The position numbers and the translations under genes are program-made. The notes below the pieces were generated by a model, which did no database searches, was not told where the DNA came from, and saw nothing but the letters and a program-made list of their open reading frames with translations. A stretch of 64,000 nucleotides of DNA from Cupriavidus sp. UYMMa02A. GTDB lineage: Bacteria > Pseudomonadota > Gammaproteobacteria > Burkholderiales > Burkholderiaceae. Location: contig LRMT01000167.1 in assembly GCA_001725945.1 (NCBI GenBank), positions 1-64,000 on the forward strand, given 5' to 3'. Each line of letters opens with the position of its first letter. Within the stretch, counting starts at the first letter, position 1. Positions 1 to 12,314 of this stretch are shown piece after piece.

Positions 1-750
1 GACGGTCGGTACGGTGGGCAGCAACGCCGAGCGCTCGCGCCGGCCAATGCGACAGGATGATCTTTCCGCTCTGCAGCAGCGACATGGCCGTGCCGACCGG
101 CACCAAGCCGATCTTGACGTGACCGGCGGCCAGGTCCGTCACCAGCGGCGCGGCGCCCTTGTAGGCCACATGCGTCATGTCGAGTCCTGCCTCGCGCTTG
201 AACAGCTCGCCGAGGATGTGGCCGGTGGTGCCGGCGCCATACGAGCCATACGGATACTTGCCCGGATTGGCCTTGACCAGCGCCACCACGTCCTTCAGCG
301 TGCGCGCCGGAAAATCCGACGACACCGCGAGCACGGTGTACGAGATGGCCACCTCGCTCACCGGCGCGAAGTCCGCGATCGGGTCATAGCCGATGCGCTG
401 GTACAGCGACGGGTTCTGGACGTGCGCGGTGAACGTCAGCAGCACGGTATAGCCATCCTTGTCCGCGCGTGCCACGTACTTGGTGCCCGTGGTCGTGCCG
501 GCGCCGGCTTGTTCTCGACGATCACGGGTTGGTTCCAGGTCTTCGTCAGCTCCTGCCCGATCAGCCTGGCCGCGGCGTCGTTGACGTTGCCGGCCACGGA
601 CGGCACCACGATGGTCAGTGGCCGCGACGGATAGGAATCGGCGTCTGCCGCCATCGCGGCGGTCGCGGCGGTCGCAGTCGTGGCACTCAGCACGATGCCC
701 AGCAAGGCGGCACGCAGCCGCGCGCCGCATGCGGCGGATTGGTTCTGCAT
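1..750 (-). CDS. Bug/TctC-family periplasmic solute receptor (3' end outside window, one frameshift)
   Basis: Periplasmic receptor of the tripartite-tricarboxylate (Bug) family, which binds small carboxylates for a TTT transporter or for sensing. Residues 1-35 form a signal peptide with an Ala-rich end. The mature start carries the family pattern YPSRPLTIVVPSVAG and QPVIVENKP. The Gly-rich loop expected after ENKP is broken near 495-505; restoring one base gives GAGTTTGTKYVARADKDG and a normal Bug protein reading to base 1. The last ~70 residues lie outside the window. It is divergent from the LysR gene at 937, the usual regulator arrangement for Bug genes. The ligand cannot be told from sequence. 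Confidence 0.85.
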
Positions 751-841
751 TGGCTTGTCTCCTGTGTGTGGCGCCTGTTTCCGGCATGCGTGGCCTGTCG
801 GCGCCTTGGCCGCAGTCTAGGGCAGCGGCGCGCCCCGCGTG

Positions 842-877
842 ATTCCCGCCAGTACCGGCGCGAGTCCCGGCGGGAAT
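842..877. promoter_or_regulatory. Candidate LysR operator (inverted repeat) between the Bug gene and lysR
   Basis: A perfect 9-bp inverted repeat, ATTCCCGCC (842-850) and GGCGGGAAT (869-877) with an 18-bp spacer, sits in the 186-bp divergent region. LysR-type regulators commonly bind dyads there to control both genes. Assignment to the neighbouring regulator is inference. Confidence 0.45.
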
Positions 878-936
878 AGACAGCCAATGGCAGATACAAT
901 GCCCCGACCCCACTCCTGCGCCCGCCTGCCGACGCA

Positions 937-1834
937 ATGCGATTCGAGGACATCGAAGCCTTCCTGGTAGTGACCCAGCATGCCAACCTGCACCGCGCGG
1001 CGCCGCGCTGGGCGTGACGCAGTCAGGCCTGTCCAAGACGCTCGCGCGGCTCGAGGCAGAGGCCGGCATGCCGCTGTTCGAGCGCACGCCGCGCGGGCTG
1101 GTGCTGACCAGCGTGGGAAAGACCCTGCATGCCCACGCGCGCAAGATCTCGCTGGCCGCCAGCGACATGCGGCAGGAGCTGGCTGAGCAGCGTGTCGCCA
1201 AGGCCGGCACGGTGCGGATCGGGGCGATCCCCTACCTCGTGCCTTCGCTGCTGTCGCCGCTGCTGGCCCAGTTCTTCGTGAGCCGGCCGCTAGCCGTGTT
1301 CTCCATCGAAACGCACCTGAGCGCGCGCTGATGGCCGTGCTGCAGAACGGCGACGCGGACCTGATCCTGGCCGCGCGCCCTACCAGCGTGCCCGAGGATG
1401 TGTGCTGTCTGCCGCTGGGGCCGCTGACGATGCAGATCGTCGCACGCAGCCAGCATCCGCGCCGCGCGCGCTTCCATACGCTGGCGGACCTGACCGAAGA
1501 ACGCTGGGCCGTGCCCGCGAGTTCGCTCTATTTGCGGCAATGGCTGGAGGAACGCTTCACCGCCGTGGGCCTGCCACCGCCGCGTGTAGCCGTGGAAAGC
1601 ACCGCGTCTCCGGTAGCCTTTGGCGAACTGCTGCGCTATTCGGACCTGCTCGGCATCATGCCGCCGCGCATTCTCAAGCAAGCCGAAGGACAGGGGCTGG
1701 AAGCCATTGAAGGCCCCGGCATGGCCTGGCAGCACGAGCTGGCCATCTTCTGGCGCGCGGACGGCTATCTGTCGCCGATCTGCCAGGATTTTCGCGACGC
1801 GGTGGTGAAATGGTGCGAGCAGACTGATATTTGA
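937..1834 (+). CDS. LysR-family transcriptional regulator (two frameshifts)
   Basis: N-terminal winged helix-turn-helix (MRFEDIEAFLVV, then LGVTQSGLSKTLARLEAEAG and PLFERTPRGL) followed by the LysR effector domain up to the C-terminal WCEQTDI. Codon phase moves from 1 to 0 near 1000 and from 0 to 2 near 1325, each equal to one lost base. Rejoined length is about 298 residues, normal for LysR. It probably regulates the divergent Bug gene in response to that receptor's ligand or a metabolite. Start chosen at the ATG giving the canonical N-terminus. Confidence 0.85.
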
Positions 1835-1845
1835 GTGCCTGCGAG

Positions 1846-2926
1846 TCAGCGCTCCCGCATGGCCTTCCGAACCGCCTCGGTCACCTGTTCGACCACGCCC
1901 TCACGCCAGTCGTCGGCGTCGCCGTAGAAAGCCCGCCACATCGCTTGCCTGACCAGCGTGCGCTGGTTCTCGTCGGCCTCGGGATGCAGGGAGAGCCAGT
2001 GGTCGCCGCGCAGGGCATCCAGGACTTCAGCGACCGGCAACGTGCCGAATTCCAGCGCGATGCCCGCATAGTTGACCTCTGGCAGCGTGCCTGGCACCGC
2101 TTGCCAGGCGAGCCCGGTCAACCGGGCCGAGCTTGATGAGCCGTCATAGATCGAGGTTACCTCGCTGCCCCAGATGGCGCGAGTGCGACTGAGTTGGGCG
2201 GCATCGTCGGGGCCCATGCAGATGGGCTCGCCATAGCCCCATGGCCCCAGGCCGGTGTGGATGTCGATCCAGCGCAGGCTGCTGCGTCCGCTGCCGAAGC
2301 GCGCGAGCACGCGCCGCAACGTGTAGTTGCTCCACGTCTCCTTGTTGCCGCCGTAGAACAGACCTTTCGGATCCTGATACTGGCCGCGGCTGACCGCCGT
2401 CTGGTACCAGTCCATGCCCTTCTCCGCGACAGCCTTCATGAACTGGGCCTGCTCCGCGCCCGACAGCGGCCAGTGCGCGGGCACCAGCATCGGGGCGATC
2501 TCCGCGTACGGTGCGTTGTCCGGCAGTGCTTGTGCGAAATCCATGAAGTTGCGGTTCAGGTCGACGTTGTCCTCGTTGACCCGGCGCATATGGGAAAAGC
2601 CGTAGGGATTGACCGCGTGCACCAGCAGCAAGCCAAGGCGCGCCTCTGCGCAGTCAGCCAGCAGGACCGCATCGGCCAGCAGGGCCACCTGCGCGCCGGA
2701 GCCGCAGAAGCCTTCCACGCCATGGACCCCGGAACTCACCATCAGCACGCGGCTGGCATCGGCGGGCCCGACCCACGCGACATCCATGGCAAGATCCTCG
2801 CCGCCACTGCCGCGGCGGGTCGGATGGGGAAACTCGGCTAGGGTCGCGCCCGCGGCGCGCGCGGCGGCAGGAACTTTTGCCGCGCTTCGGCAAACTGGTG
2901 GCAAAGCAACCGGAAACCTGGCCCAT
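1846..2926 (-). CDS. DUF2817 / M14-like metallopeptidase (two frameshifts near the 5' end)
   Basis: Member of the DUF2817 family, related to M14 zinc carboxypeptidases. The zinc-binding HxxE motif is visible in SSGVHGVEGFCGSG. A second metal His lies in RWIDIHTGLGPWG, and NPYGF plus RRVNEDNVDLNRNF match the family. Around 2870-2890 two lost bases split the N-terminus: the family-like reading SFAEARQKFLAAARAAGATL needs one base restored on each side. The ATG at 2926 follows a purine-rich AGGGGG at 8-nt spacing. It is the last gene of the peptidase-rich operon starting at rpiR, which suggests hydrolysis of imported peptides. The real substrate is unknown. Confidence 0.75.
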
Positions 2927-3000
2927 GGCAACTGCCCCCTCGCGGACGGAGATGGTGGCATTAGACGCCAAATTGTCCGCACTTGCCAACGTGCATTGCG

Positions 3001-3759
3001 TCAGAAGAGCTGCCCGCTATCGCTGGGCCGTGCGTCGTCCGGACCCCAGACGCCGGCCGCGCTGAATGCCTGCGGATGCATTTCAATGCCCGCCGCGGCG
3101 ATCTGCGCGGCCGACAGCACAAGTTGCCGCGCCAGCCAGTCATGCAGGCCGCGCAGGAAGCGGATGTTGTCGAGCCGGTTGGACGCCGCGATCAGCCGCT
3201 CGAGCTTGACATGCGCGGTATAGACATCCAGCAGGTTGGTCGCCCGGAGCCGCGGCGGCGTGGCCGGGCTGCGCTCGATGGCCAGGATGCGGCTCACCTG
3301 GGCGCGGCCAAGATCGCCGCTGCGCTGGAATTGCTCGTAGACATCCTGCAGTGGCGCAAAGCGCACTGTCGGCTGCACGCGCGGCACGGCCGCGACCTTT
3401 TCCATGCGCAGTACCAGATAGCGGATGGCCGCCAGGCGTTGCGCGGCATCGCGATCGGCGCTGGTGGGTCGGCGGCGCGAAGCACTGGCGATGACCGCAT
3501 CCAGCGCATCCGCCTGCCGTACGACGTCGCGTTCGGTGTAGTCGGGCACTTGCTCGAGCACTTCGGGATGTAGCACCGCGGCACGCGCACACGCTTCGCC
3601 GAACGGATATTCGTCGCCCCGCGCGTCGCGCAGGATATAGGCCCGGCCGTCGGGAAAGCCGTGATGCCGCCCCGTGGCAGCGCGCGCGTGGCAGCGCGTG
3701 TCGAGGTCGACGAAATCCTTGCGTACGGGAATCCAGCCGCCGTGCTGTGCCTGGGTCAT
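3001..3759 (-). CDS. Conserved-looking protein of unknown function
   Basis: Uninterrupted 252-residue ORF starting MTQAQHGGWIPVRK. I do not recognise a family. It has no signal peptide or membrane segment. Residues 35-60 carry an aromatic/charged pattern (GRAYILRDARGDEYPFG) followed by a single Cys, and the C-terminal half is helical and Arg/Leu-rich. It lies between the M55 peptidase gene (132 bp upstream) and the DUF2817 gene (75 bp downstream) on the same strand, so it is probably part of the peptide operon. The leader carries an 8-bp tandem repeat. Its intact length among so many broken genes supports it as real. Confidence 0.6.
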   Translation of the reverse strand: MTQAQHGGWIPVRKDFVDLDTRCHARAATGRHHGFPDGRAYILRDARGDEYPFGEACARAAVLHPEVLEQVPDYTERDVVRQADALDAVIASASRRRPTSADRDAAQRLAAIRYLVLRMEKVAAVPRVQPTVRFAPLQDVYEQFQRSGDLGRAQVSRILAIERSPATPPRLRATNLLDVYTAHVKLERLIAASNRLDNIRFLRGLHDWLARQLVLSAAQIAAAGIEMHPQAFSAAGVWGPDDARPSDSGQLF

Positions 3760-3764
3760 GAGTC

Positions 3765-3804
3765 TGCGGAAATGCGGAAATGCGGAAATGCGGTGTTGCG
3801 GTGT
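3765..3804. repeat. 8-bp tandem repeat, five units
   Basis: Three exact units of TGCGGAAA (3765-3788) followed by two of TGCGGTGT (3789-3804). The array lies 6 bp upstream of the start codon of the minus-strand gene ending at 3001, in its leader. A change of copy number would alter leader spacing but not a reading frame. Confidence 0.85.
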
Positions 3805-3891
3805 TGCGAGTAAAGACAGCCGGGCCGGTCGTTCGCCGGCACGCGCCGAACCCGCTATTGTCGCCGATCGCGCCGCAGCCGGCCAATTCCG

Positions 3892-4709
3892 CTATTTCAG
3901 CATGAACGACATGGCCGACAGGCAGTTCAGCATGCGCACCGCCGATTGCACGGAATCGGCCGCAAACGTCAGCGTGACACCATCCACGCGCTCCAGCGCG
4001 GGCCACTGGCAGAACAGGTCGGCGTGCGCGGGCGTCTGGGTCTGGAGCCGGCAGTTCACGGGACCATTGATCCGGAACACCTGGGCATTGGCCCGCTCGC
4101 GCACAGCCTGCGCGGCCGTCTCGCGGATGGCATCACGCGACGCCGCCGGCGCCAGCGTGCTGCCGCTGCCGAAGCCGCCGGCCGACTTGGTCTGCACATA
4201 GCGCACCCACGGCATCAGCGGCCGGGCTTCGCCGATGAAGACATCGTCGCCGCTCGCCATCAGCACCGGTACGCCGAGTTCGCCGGCCAGCGCGGCGTAC
4301 AGCCCGGCTTCGCCAAGCTCCTGCCCGTTCAGCCAGACCCGTGCAAAGGCGCTGCTGTTGATGGTGTGCGCCAGCACGCCCCGGCTCTGCGCGCGGCCGT
4401 GGTAGCCGATCATGAACACGCCGTCGCAGCCCGTTTCGACCCCGGCCATCATGCGAGATAGCGCGGCTTGCCCAGCACCAGCTGCGCGCGCGGATCGATC
4501 TGGTCGGGCAGCAGGTTGCGGAAGCCGCCGTGCGAGTCGTTGACCAGCACCTCGGTGGCGCCAGCTTCAAACGCGCCCTCGACAGCGGCGTTCGCCTCAC
4601 CGGTCATCCAGACGCGGGCGCGCTCATACTCGCCGTTGCCGGGACGGGTCTGCTCGGCATGGAAGACACCGGCGACGCCTTCGATATCGGTGGAAATCAG
4701 GATCTTCAT
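3892..4709 (-). CDS. M55 family D-aminopeptidase (DppA-like, one frameshift)
   Basis: Zinc D-aminopeptidase of the DppA (M55) family, which removes N-terminal D-amino acids from short peptides. The N-terminus MKILISTDIEGVAG carries the metal-binding DxE motif. NDSHGG, GYHG and AHTIN supply the other conserved His residues. A single lost base near 4450 (GKPRYL / MMAGVETGCD) splits the gene; rejoined it is about 272 residues, the family norm. Its ATG overlaps the stop of the P1 peptidase as ATGA (4706-4709), implying translational coupling. It acts with the upstream importer and peptidases in the same operon. Confidence 0.85.
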
Positions 4710-5740
4710 ATCGGATTGCGCAGTTCTGGCATGACGTCGAGCAACGCTTGCCGGTGGTGACCGTCGCGGCCCCACACGGCCACGGCGTGCCAGAGCGCGT
4801 GAAGGATTGCCTGCTCGACGCTGTCGGCGGCTGCACGGAACAGCGGATCGAGGCAACTCTCATGCAGCAGCGGCACGGACGGCATCGGGTCGGCCGCATG
4901 ATGCGGCACGGTATATGCCGTGGAAAAAGCCAGCGCGATATCGCCGGAACCGTGCCCATACACCGACCCGGTGCGAGCCAGGCCGGCGCCGGCACGAAGC
5001 GCCAGCCGGCGTAGCTGGCGTGCGTCCAGCGGCGCGTCGGTGGCAAGGATCATGATGATTGAGCCCTTCTCGGGCTCAGGGACCGCCGGCGCGAGCCGTG
5101 CGGCCAGTTCGGCGCCTACATGCCGGCCCGCGACTACGAGCGATTCCGGCGTACCGAAGTTCGCGAGCACCAGCGCGCCTACGCAGTAGCCACCCGCCAA
5201 GCGCGAAGCAGTGCCGATCCCGCCCTTGACGCCAAATGCAGACATACCGCGTCCAGCACCGACCGAACCGGCCTGAACGTCAGCGCCGGCTGCGGCGCAG
5301 GCGGCCTCGTAATGGCCGCATTCGACCGCCATGGCCTGGATATCGTTCAGGTACCCGTCATTGCATTCGAACACCAGCGGATTGACCGTCGGCAGCGAGC
5401 GCCCGATCTCCGGATTCACCGTGATGGCCTCGCGGATCTGGGCCTGCGCCACGACGCCGACTGCGAAGGTATGGGTCAGCGCGACAGGTGTTTCCAGTAC
5501 GCCCAGTTCCTCCACCTGCACAAGCCCGACGCTCTTGCCGAAGCCGTTGATCACGGCGCATGCGGCGGGCACCTTTTGCAGGTAGACGTTGCCGGCATGC
5601 GGGCGTACAACGGTCACGCCGGTCTGCAAGTCACCGTCTTCGAGCGTGCAATGCCCGACCGTCACGCCAGCCACGTCGGTGATGCTGTTGCGCGTCCCGG
5701 CAGGCAAAGTGCCGATGACCGGCGGTGTCATCTGTTCCAT
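4706..5740 (-). CDS. P1 (S58, DmpA-like) aminopeptidase
   Basis: Self-cleaving N-terminal-nucleophile peptidase of the DmpA/BapA family. Members release N-terminal L- or D-Ala or beta-amino acids. The family core is visible: NSITDVAGVTVGHCT near the start, INGFGKS, then GAGRGMSAFGVKGGIGTASR. The GS in KGSIIMILATDAP is the expected autoprocessing site, with Ser as nucleophile. The reading frame extends upstream, but the ATG at 5740, 11 bp after the gsiD stop, gives a normal 344-residue protein. It overlaps the M55 gene by 4 bp. Position after gsiD suggests it degrades peptides brought in by the Gsi transporter. Confidence 0.85.
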   Translation of the reverse strand: MEQMTPPVIGTLPAGTRNSITDVAGVTVGHCTLEDGDLQTGVTVVRPHAGNVYLQKVPAACAVINGFGKSVGLVQVEELGVLETPVALTHTFAVGVVAQAQIREAITVNPEIGRSLPTVNPLVFECNDGYLNDIQAMAVECGHYEAACAAAGADVQAGSVGAGRGMSAFGVKGGIGTASRLAGGYCVGALVLANFGTPESLVVAGRHVGAELAARLAPAVPEPEKGSIIMILATDAPLDARQLRRLALRAGAGLARTGSVYGHGSGDIALAFSTAYTVPHHAADPMPSVPLLHESCLDPLFRAAADSVEQAILHALWHAVAVWGRDGHHRQALLDVMPELRNPI

Positions 5741-5751
5741 CTCGCTTCGCC

Positions 5752-6662
5752 TCAGCGCCGGTCGATTTTCGGATCGAGCGCATCGCGCAGGCCATCGCCA
5801 AGCAGGTTGAACGCCAGCACGGTCAGGAAGATCGCCAGGCTCGGGAAGATCGCGACGTGCGGCGCGGTCACCATGTCGGCGCGCGCCTCGTTGAGCATGG
5901 CACCCCATTCCGGCGTGGGCGGCTGCGCGCCGAGCCCGAGGAACGAGAGGCTTGCCGCCGTGATGATCGACGTGCCGATCCGCATCGAGAAATACACGAC
6001 GATGGACGACACCGTGCCCGGCAGGATATGCCGCATCAGGATGGTCCAGTCCGACGCGCCGATGCTGCGCGCGGCTTCCACGTAGGTCAGGCGCTTGAGC
6101 ATCAGCGTATTGCCGCGCACCAGCCGCGCGAACGCGGGATGCTGAAGACGGCCACGGCGAAGATCACGTTGACCATGCCATTGCCGAGGATCGCGACGAT
6201 GCCGATCGCGAGCAGGATGCCCGGGAATGCAAACAGCACGTCGGAAATGCGCATCACGATGCGGTCCCACCAGCCTTCGTAGTAGCCGGCCAGCAGGCCC
6301 AGCGCGGTACCGATCACTGCGCCGATGATGACCGACAGGAAACCCGCCGCCAGCGAGATGCGCGTGCCGGCCAGGATGCGGCTGAAGATGTCGCGTCCGA
6401 GCGAATCCACGCCCATCCAGTGGGCGGCGGACGGCCCGGCATTGAGCGCGTCATAGTCGAAGAAATTCTCGGGGTCGTACGGCACCAGGTGCGGCGACAG
6501 GATCGCCACCACGATCAGCAGCAGCACGAACACGCCGGCGCCGAGCGCCAGATGCTGCTTGCGGAACTTGCGCCAGAACTCGGTCCAGGGCGTGCGCACG
6601 GCCTGCGGGGCTTCGGCTGTGGTTGCTGCCTCGCTGGCGGCGGGCGCGGAAATCTGAGTCAT
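5752..6662 (-). CDS. gsiD: Peptide/glutathione ABC transporter permease GsiD (one frameshift)
   Basis: Inner-membrane permease of the DppC/GsiD class. A cytoplasmic N-terminus of about 35 residues precedes the first helix ([18 protein letters not shown]). The periplasmic [15 protein letters not shown] motif typical of DppC-type permeases follows, then further helices. The EAA loop ([22 protein letters not shown]) is near the C-terminus. One lost base near 6140 interrupts [15 protein letters not shown]. It starts 13 bp after the gsiC stop. With GsiC it forms the membrane channel, energised by GsiA and fed by GsiB. Confidence 0.88.
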
Positions 6663-6675
6663 GCCGGCCTCCCTC

Positions 6676-7596
6676 TTACTTGTAGCGGATGGTTGGGTTG
6701 ATCACGGTGTAGAGCAGGTCCACCACCAGGTTGATCAGGATGAATTCGAGCGAGAACAGCAGAACCTCGGCCTGGATCACCGGGTAGTCGCGCATCTCGA
6801 CGGCATCGACCAGCAGGCGTCCGAGGCCTGGCCAGTTGAAGACCTTCTCCACCACGATCGAGCCGCCCAGCAGGAAGCCGAACTGCAGACCCATCATGGT
6901 CACCACGGGGATCATGGCGTTGCGCAGCGTGTGCTTGGCCACCACCACGGTCTCGCGCACGCCCTTGGCACGGGCGGTGCGCACGAAGTCTTCTTGCAGC
7001 ACCTCGACGAACGAGGCGCGCGTGAAGCGCGCCATGACTGCCGCCACGGCCGCACCCAGCGTCAGCGACGGCAGCACGTAATGCTTCCAGCTATCGGCAC
7101 CAATCGACGGCAGCCAGCCGAGCTGCACGGAGAACACCTCCATCAGCAGCATGCCGAGCGCAAACGCCGGGAACGAGATGCCGGACACGGCCAGCGTCAT
7201 GCCCAGCCGGTCGGGCCAACGGTTGCGCCAGACCGCCGAGCAGATGCCGATCACCATGCCGAACGCCACGGCCCAGGCCATCGACGCCAGGGTCAGCCAC
7301 AGTGTCGGCAGGAAGCGGTCGCCGATCTCGTCGCTGACCGGGCGCTTGGTGCGAAGCGAATGTCCGAACTCGCCACGGACCGCGTTCGAGAAGAAGTTCA
7401 CGAACTGCTCGGGCAGCGATTTGTCCAGCCCCAGGTCCTTGCGCACCAGTTCGACGGTGGCGGTGTCGGCCTCCGGGCCCGCCGCCAGCCGCGCGGGGTC
7501 GCCGGGCAGCATATGGACGAACAGGAACACCAGCACGGCCACGATCAGCAGTGTGGGGATCACGCCCAGGCATCGTTTGAGAAAGTAGTTCAGCAT
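6676..7596 (-). CDS. gsiC: Peptide/glutathione ABC transporter permease GsiC
   Basis: Intact 306-residue permease of the DppB/GsiC class. It starts [17 protein letters not shown] with the first membrane helix. HMLPGDPAR follows in the periplasm, typical of the family, then five further hydrophobic segments and the EAA loop ([22 protein letters not shown]) that contacts the ATPase. Order gsiB-gsiC-gsiD matches the Escherichia coli iaaA-gsiABCD locus. A REP-like hairpin separates it from gsiB, so transcript levels of the membrane genes may differ from gsiB. Confidence 0.92.
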   Translation of the reverse strand: MLNYFLKRCLGVIPTLLIVAVLVFLFVHMLPGDPARLAAGPEADTATVELVRKDLGLDKSLPEQFVNFFSNAVRGEFGHSLRTKRPVSDEIGDRFLPTLWLTLASMAWAVAFGMVIGICSAVWRNRWPDRLGMTLAVSGISFPAFALGMLLMEVFSVQLGWLPSIGADSWKHYVLPSLTLGAAVAAVMARFTRASFVEVLQEDFVRTARAKGVRETVVVAKHTLRNAMIPVVTMMGLQFGFLLGGSIVVEKVFNWPGLGRLLVDAVEMRDYPVIQAEVLLFSLEFILINLVVDLLYTVINPTIRYK

Positions 7597-7654
7597 GACG
7601 CTTCAGAGGGAAAGGCCGCAGGCCGCACCCGGCTTAAACACCGAGTTGTGTTCT

Positions 7655-7680
7655 CCCCTCTCCCGCCTGCGGGAGAGGGG
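7655..7680. repeat. REP-like hairpin between gsiB and gsiC
   Basis: A perfect 12-bp stem, CCCCTCTCCCGC (7655-7666) and GCGGGAGAGGGG (7669-7680), with a 2-nt loop, followed by CCAGGGGTGAGGG. This composition is typical of dispersed intergenic palindromes in proteobacterial genomes. Only one copy was seen here. It may act as an mRNA stabiliser after gsiB. Confidence 0.75.
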
Positions 7681-7732
7681 CCAGGGGTGAGGGCCGGCGC
7701 TTCCACGAAGCACCGACCTTCACATCACCCCA

Positions 7733-9287
7733 TCACTGCTTGATATCGATGTCGTCGAAATTGAACGACCCATCCGGCATCACATACGCGCCGGTCAACC
7801 GCTTGCTGCGCGCAAACAGCACCTTCTCGGTCACCAGGAAGGCCCACGGCGCATCCTTCCAGATGCGTTCCTGCGCGTCCTTGTACAGCTTGGCCTTCTC
7901 GCCACGATCCGTGGTGCGCAACGCGCCGGCGATATCGGCATCGACCTGGTCGTTTTGTAGTAAGCCGTGTTCAGCAGCTTCGGCGGCATCGATTCCGACG
8001 CCAGCAGCGGACGCAGCGCCCAGTCCGACTCGCCTGTCGACGAGGACCAGCCCACGTAGTAGATGCGCACGCCGGCGTCTTCGGGCTTCTGCACGCTTTC
8101 GACCTTCTCCACGCGCTGGCCGGCTTCCAGCGCCTGCACGCTGGCCTTGATGCGACCTGCTGCAGTTGCTGCTGCACGAACTGGATTACCTTCTGCGCGG
8201 TAGTGTGGTTGTAGGCCGACCACAGGGTGGTCTCGAAGCCGTTCGGGTAGCCGGCCTCCTTCAGCAGCGCGCGCGCCTTGGCCGGGTCATATGGCCACGG
8301 GCCCAGCTTCTCGGCAAAGTCCACGCCCGGCGGCACCACGCCTTCCGCAGGCACCGCATAGCCCGCAAAGGCCACCTTCGCCAGCGCGTCCTTGTTGATC
8401 GCATAGTTGATCGCCTGGCGCACCTTCGGGTCATTGAACGGCTTGACCGTGGTGTTCAGGCTCAGGTAGCGCTGGATGATCGAGGGCGCCGAGATCAGGT
8501 CCACCTTCGGGCTGTTCTTCAGCACTGCGGCCTGCTCGAACGGGATGCTGAACGCAAAGTCCGCCTCGCCAGTCTGCATGATGGCCGAGCGGGTGTTGTT
8601 GTCGACCACCGGCTTCCACGTGATGGTGTCGATCTTCGGGTAACCGGTCTTCCAGTAGCCCGCGAACTTCTTGCCCTTCAGGTGATCGGGCTGCTTCCAC
8701 TCGACAAACTCGAACGGTCCGGTGCCGACCGGGTGGAAGGCGATCTCCTTGCCGTATTTCTGCAGCGCCGCGGGCGAAATCATCACGGCCGACGGGTGGC
8801 CCAGCACGTTGATGAACGGCGAGAACGGCTCCTTCAGCGTGACCTTGACCGTGCTGCTGTCGACCACTTCGGTCTTCGCCACGCGGTTGAACAGCGTGTA
8901 GCGCTTGAGCTTGTTGGCCGGGTTGGTCACGCGGTCCAGGTTGGCCTTGACCGCGGCGGCGTCGAACGTGGTGCCGTCGTGGAACTTGATGCCCTTCTTG
9001 AGCTTGATGGTGTAGGTCAGGCCGTCCTTGCTGACGTCATAGCTTTCGGCCAGCACGTTGACGAGCTTCATGTCCTTGTCCATGCCGAACAGGCCCTGGT
9101 AGAAGCTCTTGCTCGCCGCCTGCGACAGCGTGTCGTTGGCATCGTAAGGGTCCAGCGTGGTGAAGGTCGAGTACACCGCCATGACCGCGTCCTTGGCGGC
9201 AAAGACGGGAGCGGACGCCAGCGCGCCGACCGTGCCAATCGCAAACATCCCGGCCATCAGCCTGGGCGAAACCATCCATGCAGACAT
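7733..9287 (-). CDS. gsiB: Peptide/glutathione ABC transporter substrate-binding protein GsiB (two frameshifts)
   Basis: Periplasmic SBP family 5 receptor. Residues 1-30 form a signal peptide ending PVFAAKDA. The body carries family blocks: [20 protein letters not shown] text ([15 protein letters not shown]), [27 protein letters not shown] and [19 protein letters not shown]. Single lost bases near 8160 and 7955 break the C-terminal third; rejoined it ends [10 protein letters not shown] and has about 518 residues. An AAGGAG ribosome site precedes the ATG. It delivers glutathione or short peptides to GsiCD; exact specificity cannot be read from sequence. Confidence 0.88.
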
Positions 9288-9324
9288 CTTGATTCTCCTT
9301 GGATAAAGCGGATTTCAGCGAATT

Positions 9325-11213
<1,889 letters not shown>

Positions 11214-11266
11214 TGGCTCCCCCTTGGATGCCTTGGGAATTGCTGAACGAGACGGGACGCACTGCG

Positions 11267-12240
11267 TCAGCCGTAAATCGCTACGGTGACGGGGCCGCTT
11301 GCATGGGCAAAGCCGCGGTACATGCCCTCGGTGTTGAACGGCAGCGTGATATTGCCGGCGCGATCCACCGCGATCAGGCCGCCGCGTCCGCCGATGGCGG
11401 GCAGCTTCTCCATGACCACGCGGCGCGCGGATTCCTCGAGCGACAGGCCCGCATAGCGCATCTGCGCCGACACATCGTGCGCCGCCACGGTGCGGATAAA
11501 CATTTCGCCGGTGCCCGTCGCCGATACCGCCGCGACGTCATCGGCATAGCAGCCGGCGCCCACCAGCGGCGTATCGCCCACGCGGCGACCTGCTTGTTGG
11601 TGACACCGCCCGTGGAAGTCGCTGCGGCGAGGTTGCCGAAGCTGTCGCAAGCCACCGCGCCGACCGTGCCGAACTTGCTGTCCGGATCGATCGGATCGGC
11701 CTTGCCGGCAAGCGCGCATGCCGCCAGCGCCGCCGCGTCATGATCGAGCAGCGCCATGCCCTGCACGGCGCGCGCACGTTCCCATTGCTCGTAGCGGGCT
11801 TGCGTGTGGTAGTAGTCGCGCGATACCAGTTCCAGACCGTGCGCCTGCGCAAACGCTTCGGCGCCCTCGCCCGCGAACAGCACGTGCTCGCTGTGATCCA
11901 TGACCGCGCGCGCGGCCAGTACCGGGTTGCGCAACCGCGTGACGCAGGCCACCGCGCCGGCATTCAGGGTTGCGCCATCCATGACGGCGGCATCGAGTTC
12001 GTAGGTGCCCGCATGCGTGAGCACAGCGCCCTTGCCTGCATTGAACAGCGGGCACTCTTCGAGCAGGCGCACGGCTTCGGTCACCGCGTCGATGGCCGCA
12101 CCGCCGCCGGCCAGCACGCGCTGGCCAGCCTGCAGAACCTGTTCCAGCGCCTCGATGTATTCGCGTTCGCGGGAGGCATTCATCGCGGCGCGTGTAATGG
12201 TGCCGGCGCCGCCGTGGATGGCAATGACTGCTTGATTCAT
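11267..12240 (-). CDS. iaaA: Isoaspartyl peptidase / L-asparaginase IaaA (one frameshift)
   Basis: Ntn-hydrolase of the plant-type asparaginase family that cleaves beta-aspartyl dipeptides after self-processing. IAIHGGAGTI opens the protein, LFNAGKGAVL and ELDAAVMDG follow, and the autoprocessing Thr lies in KFGTVGAVACD. A lost base near 11580 separates the alpha part and the start of the beta part from GDTPLVGAGCYAD onward, where GTGEMFIR is conserved. No strong ribosome site is seen before the ATG; the gene lies 74 bp after rpiR. In E. coli iaaA heads the gsi operon in the same order, which supports the names of all five genes. Confidence 0.9.
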
Positions 12241-12314
12241 GGAGGACTACGCTTTCGTATGCTTGGAAGAAGTGCGGTGCAGGGCCGCTGGTTTGCTTTC
12301 ATCACCGGCCGTTG

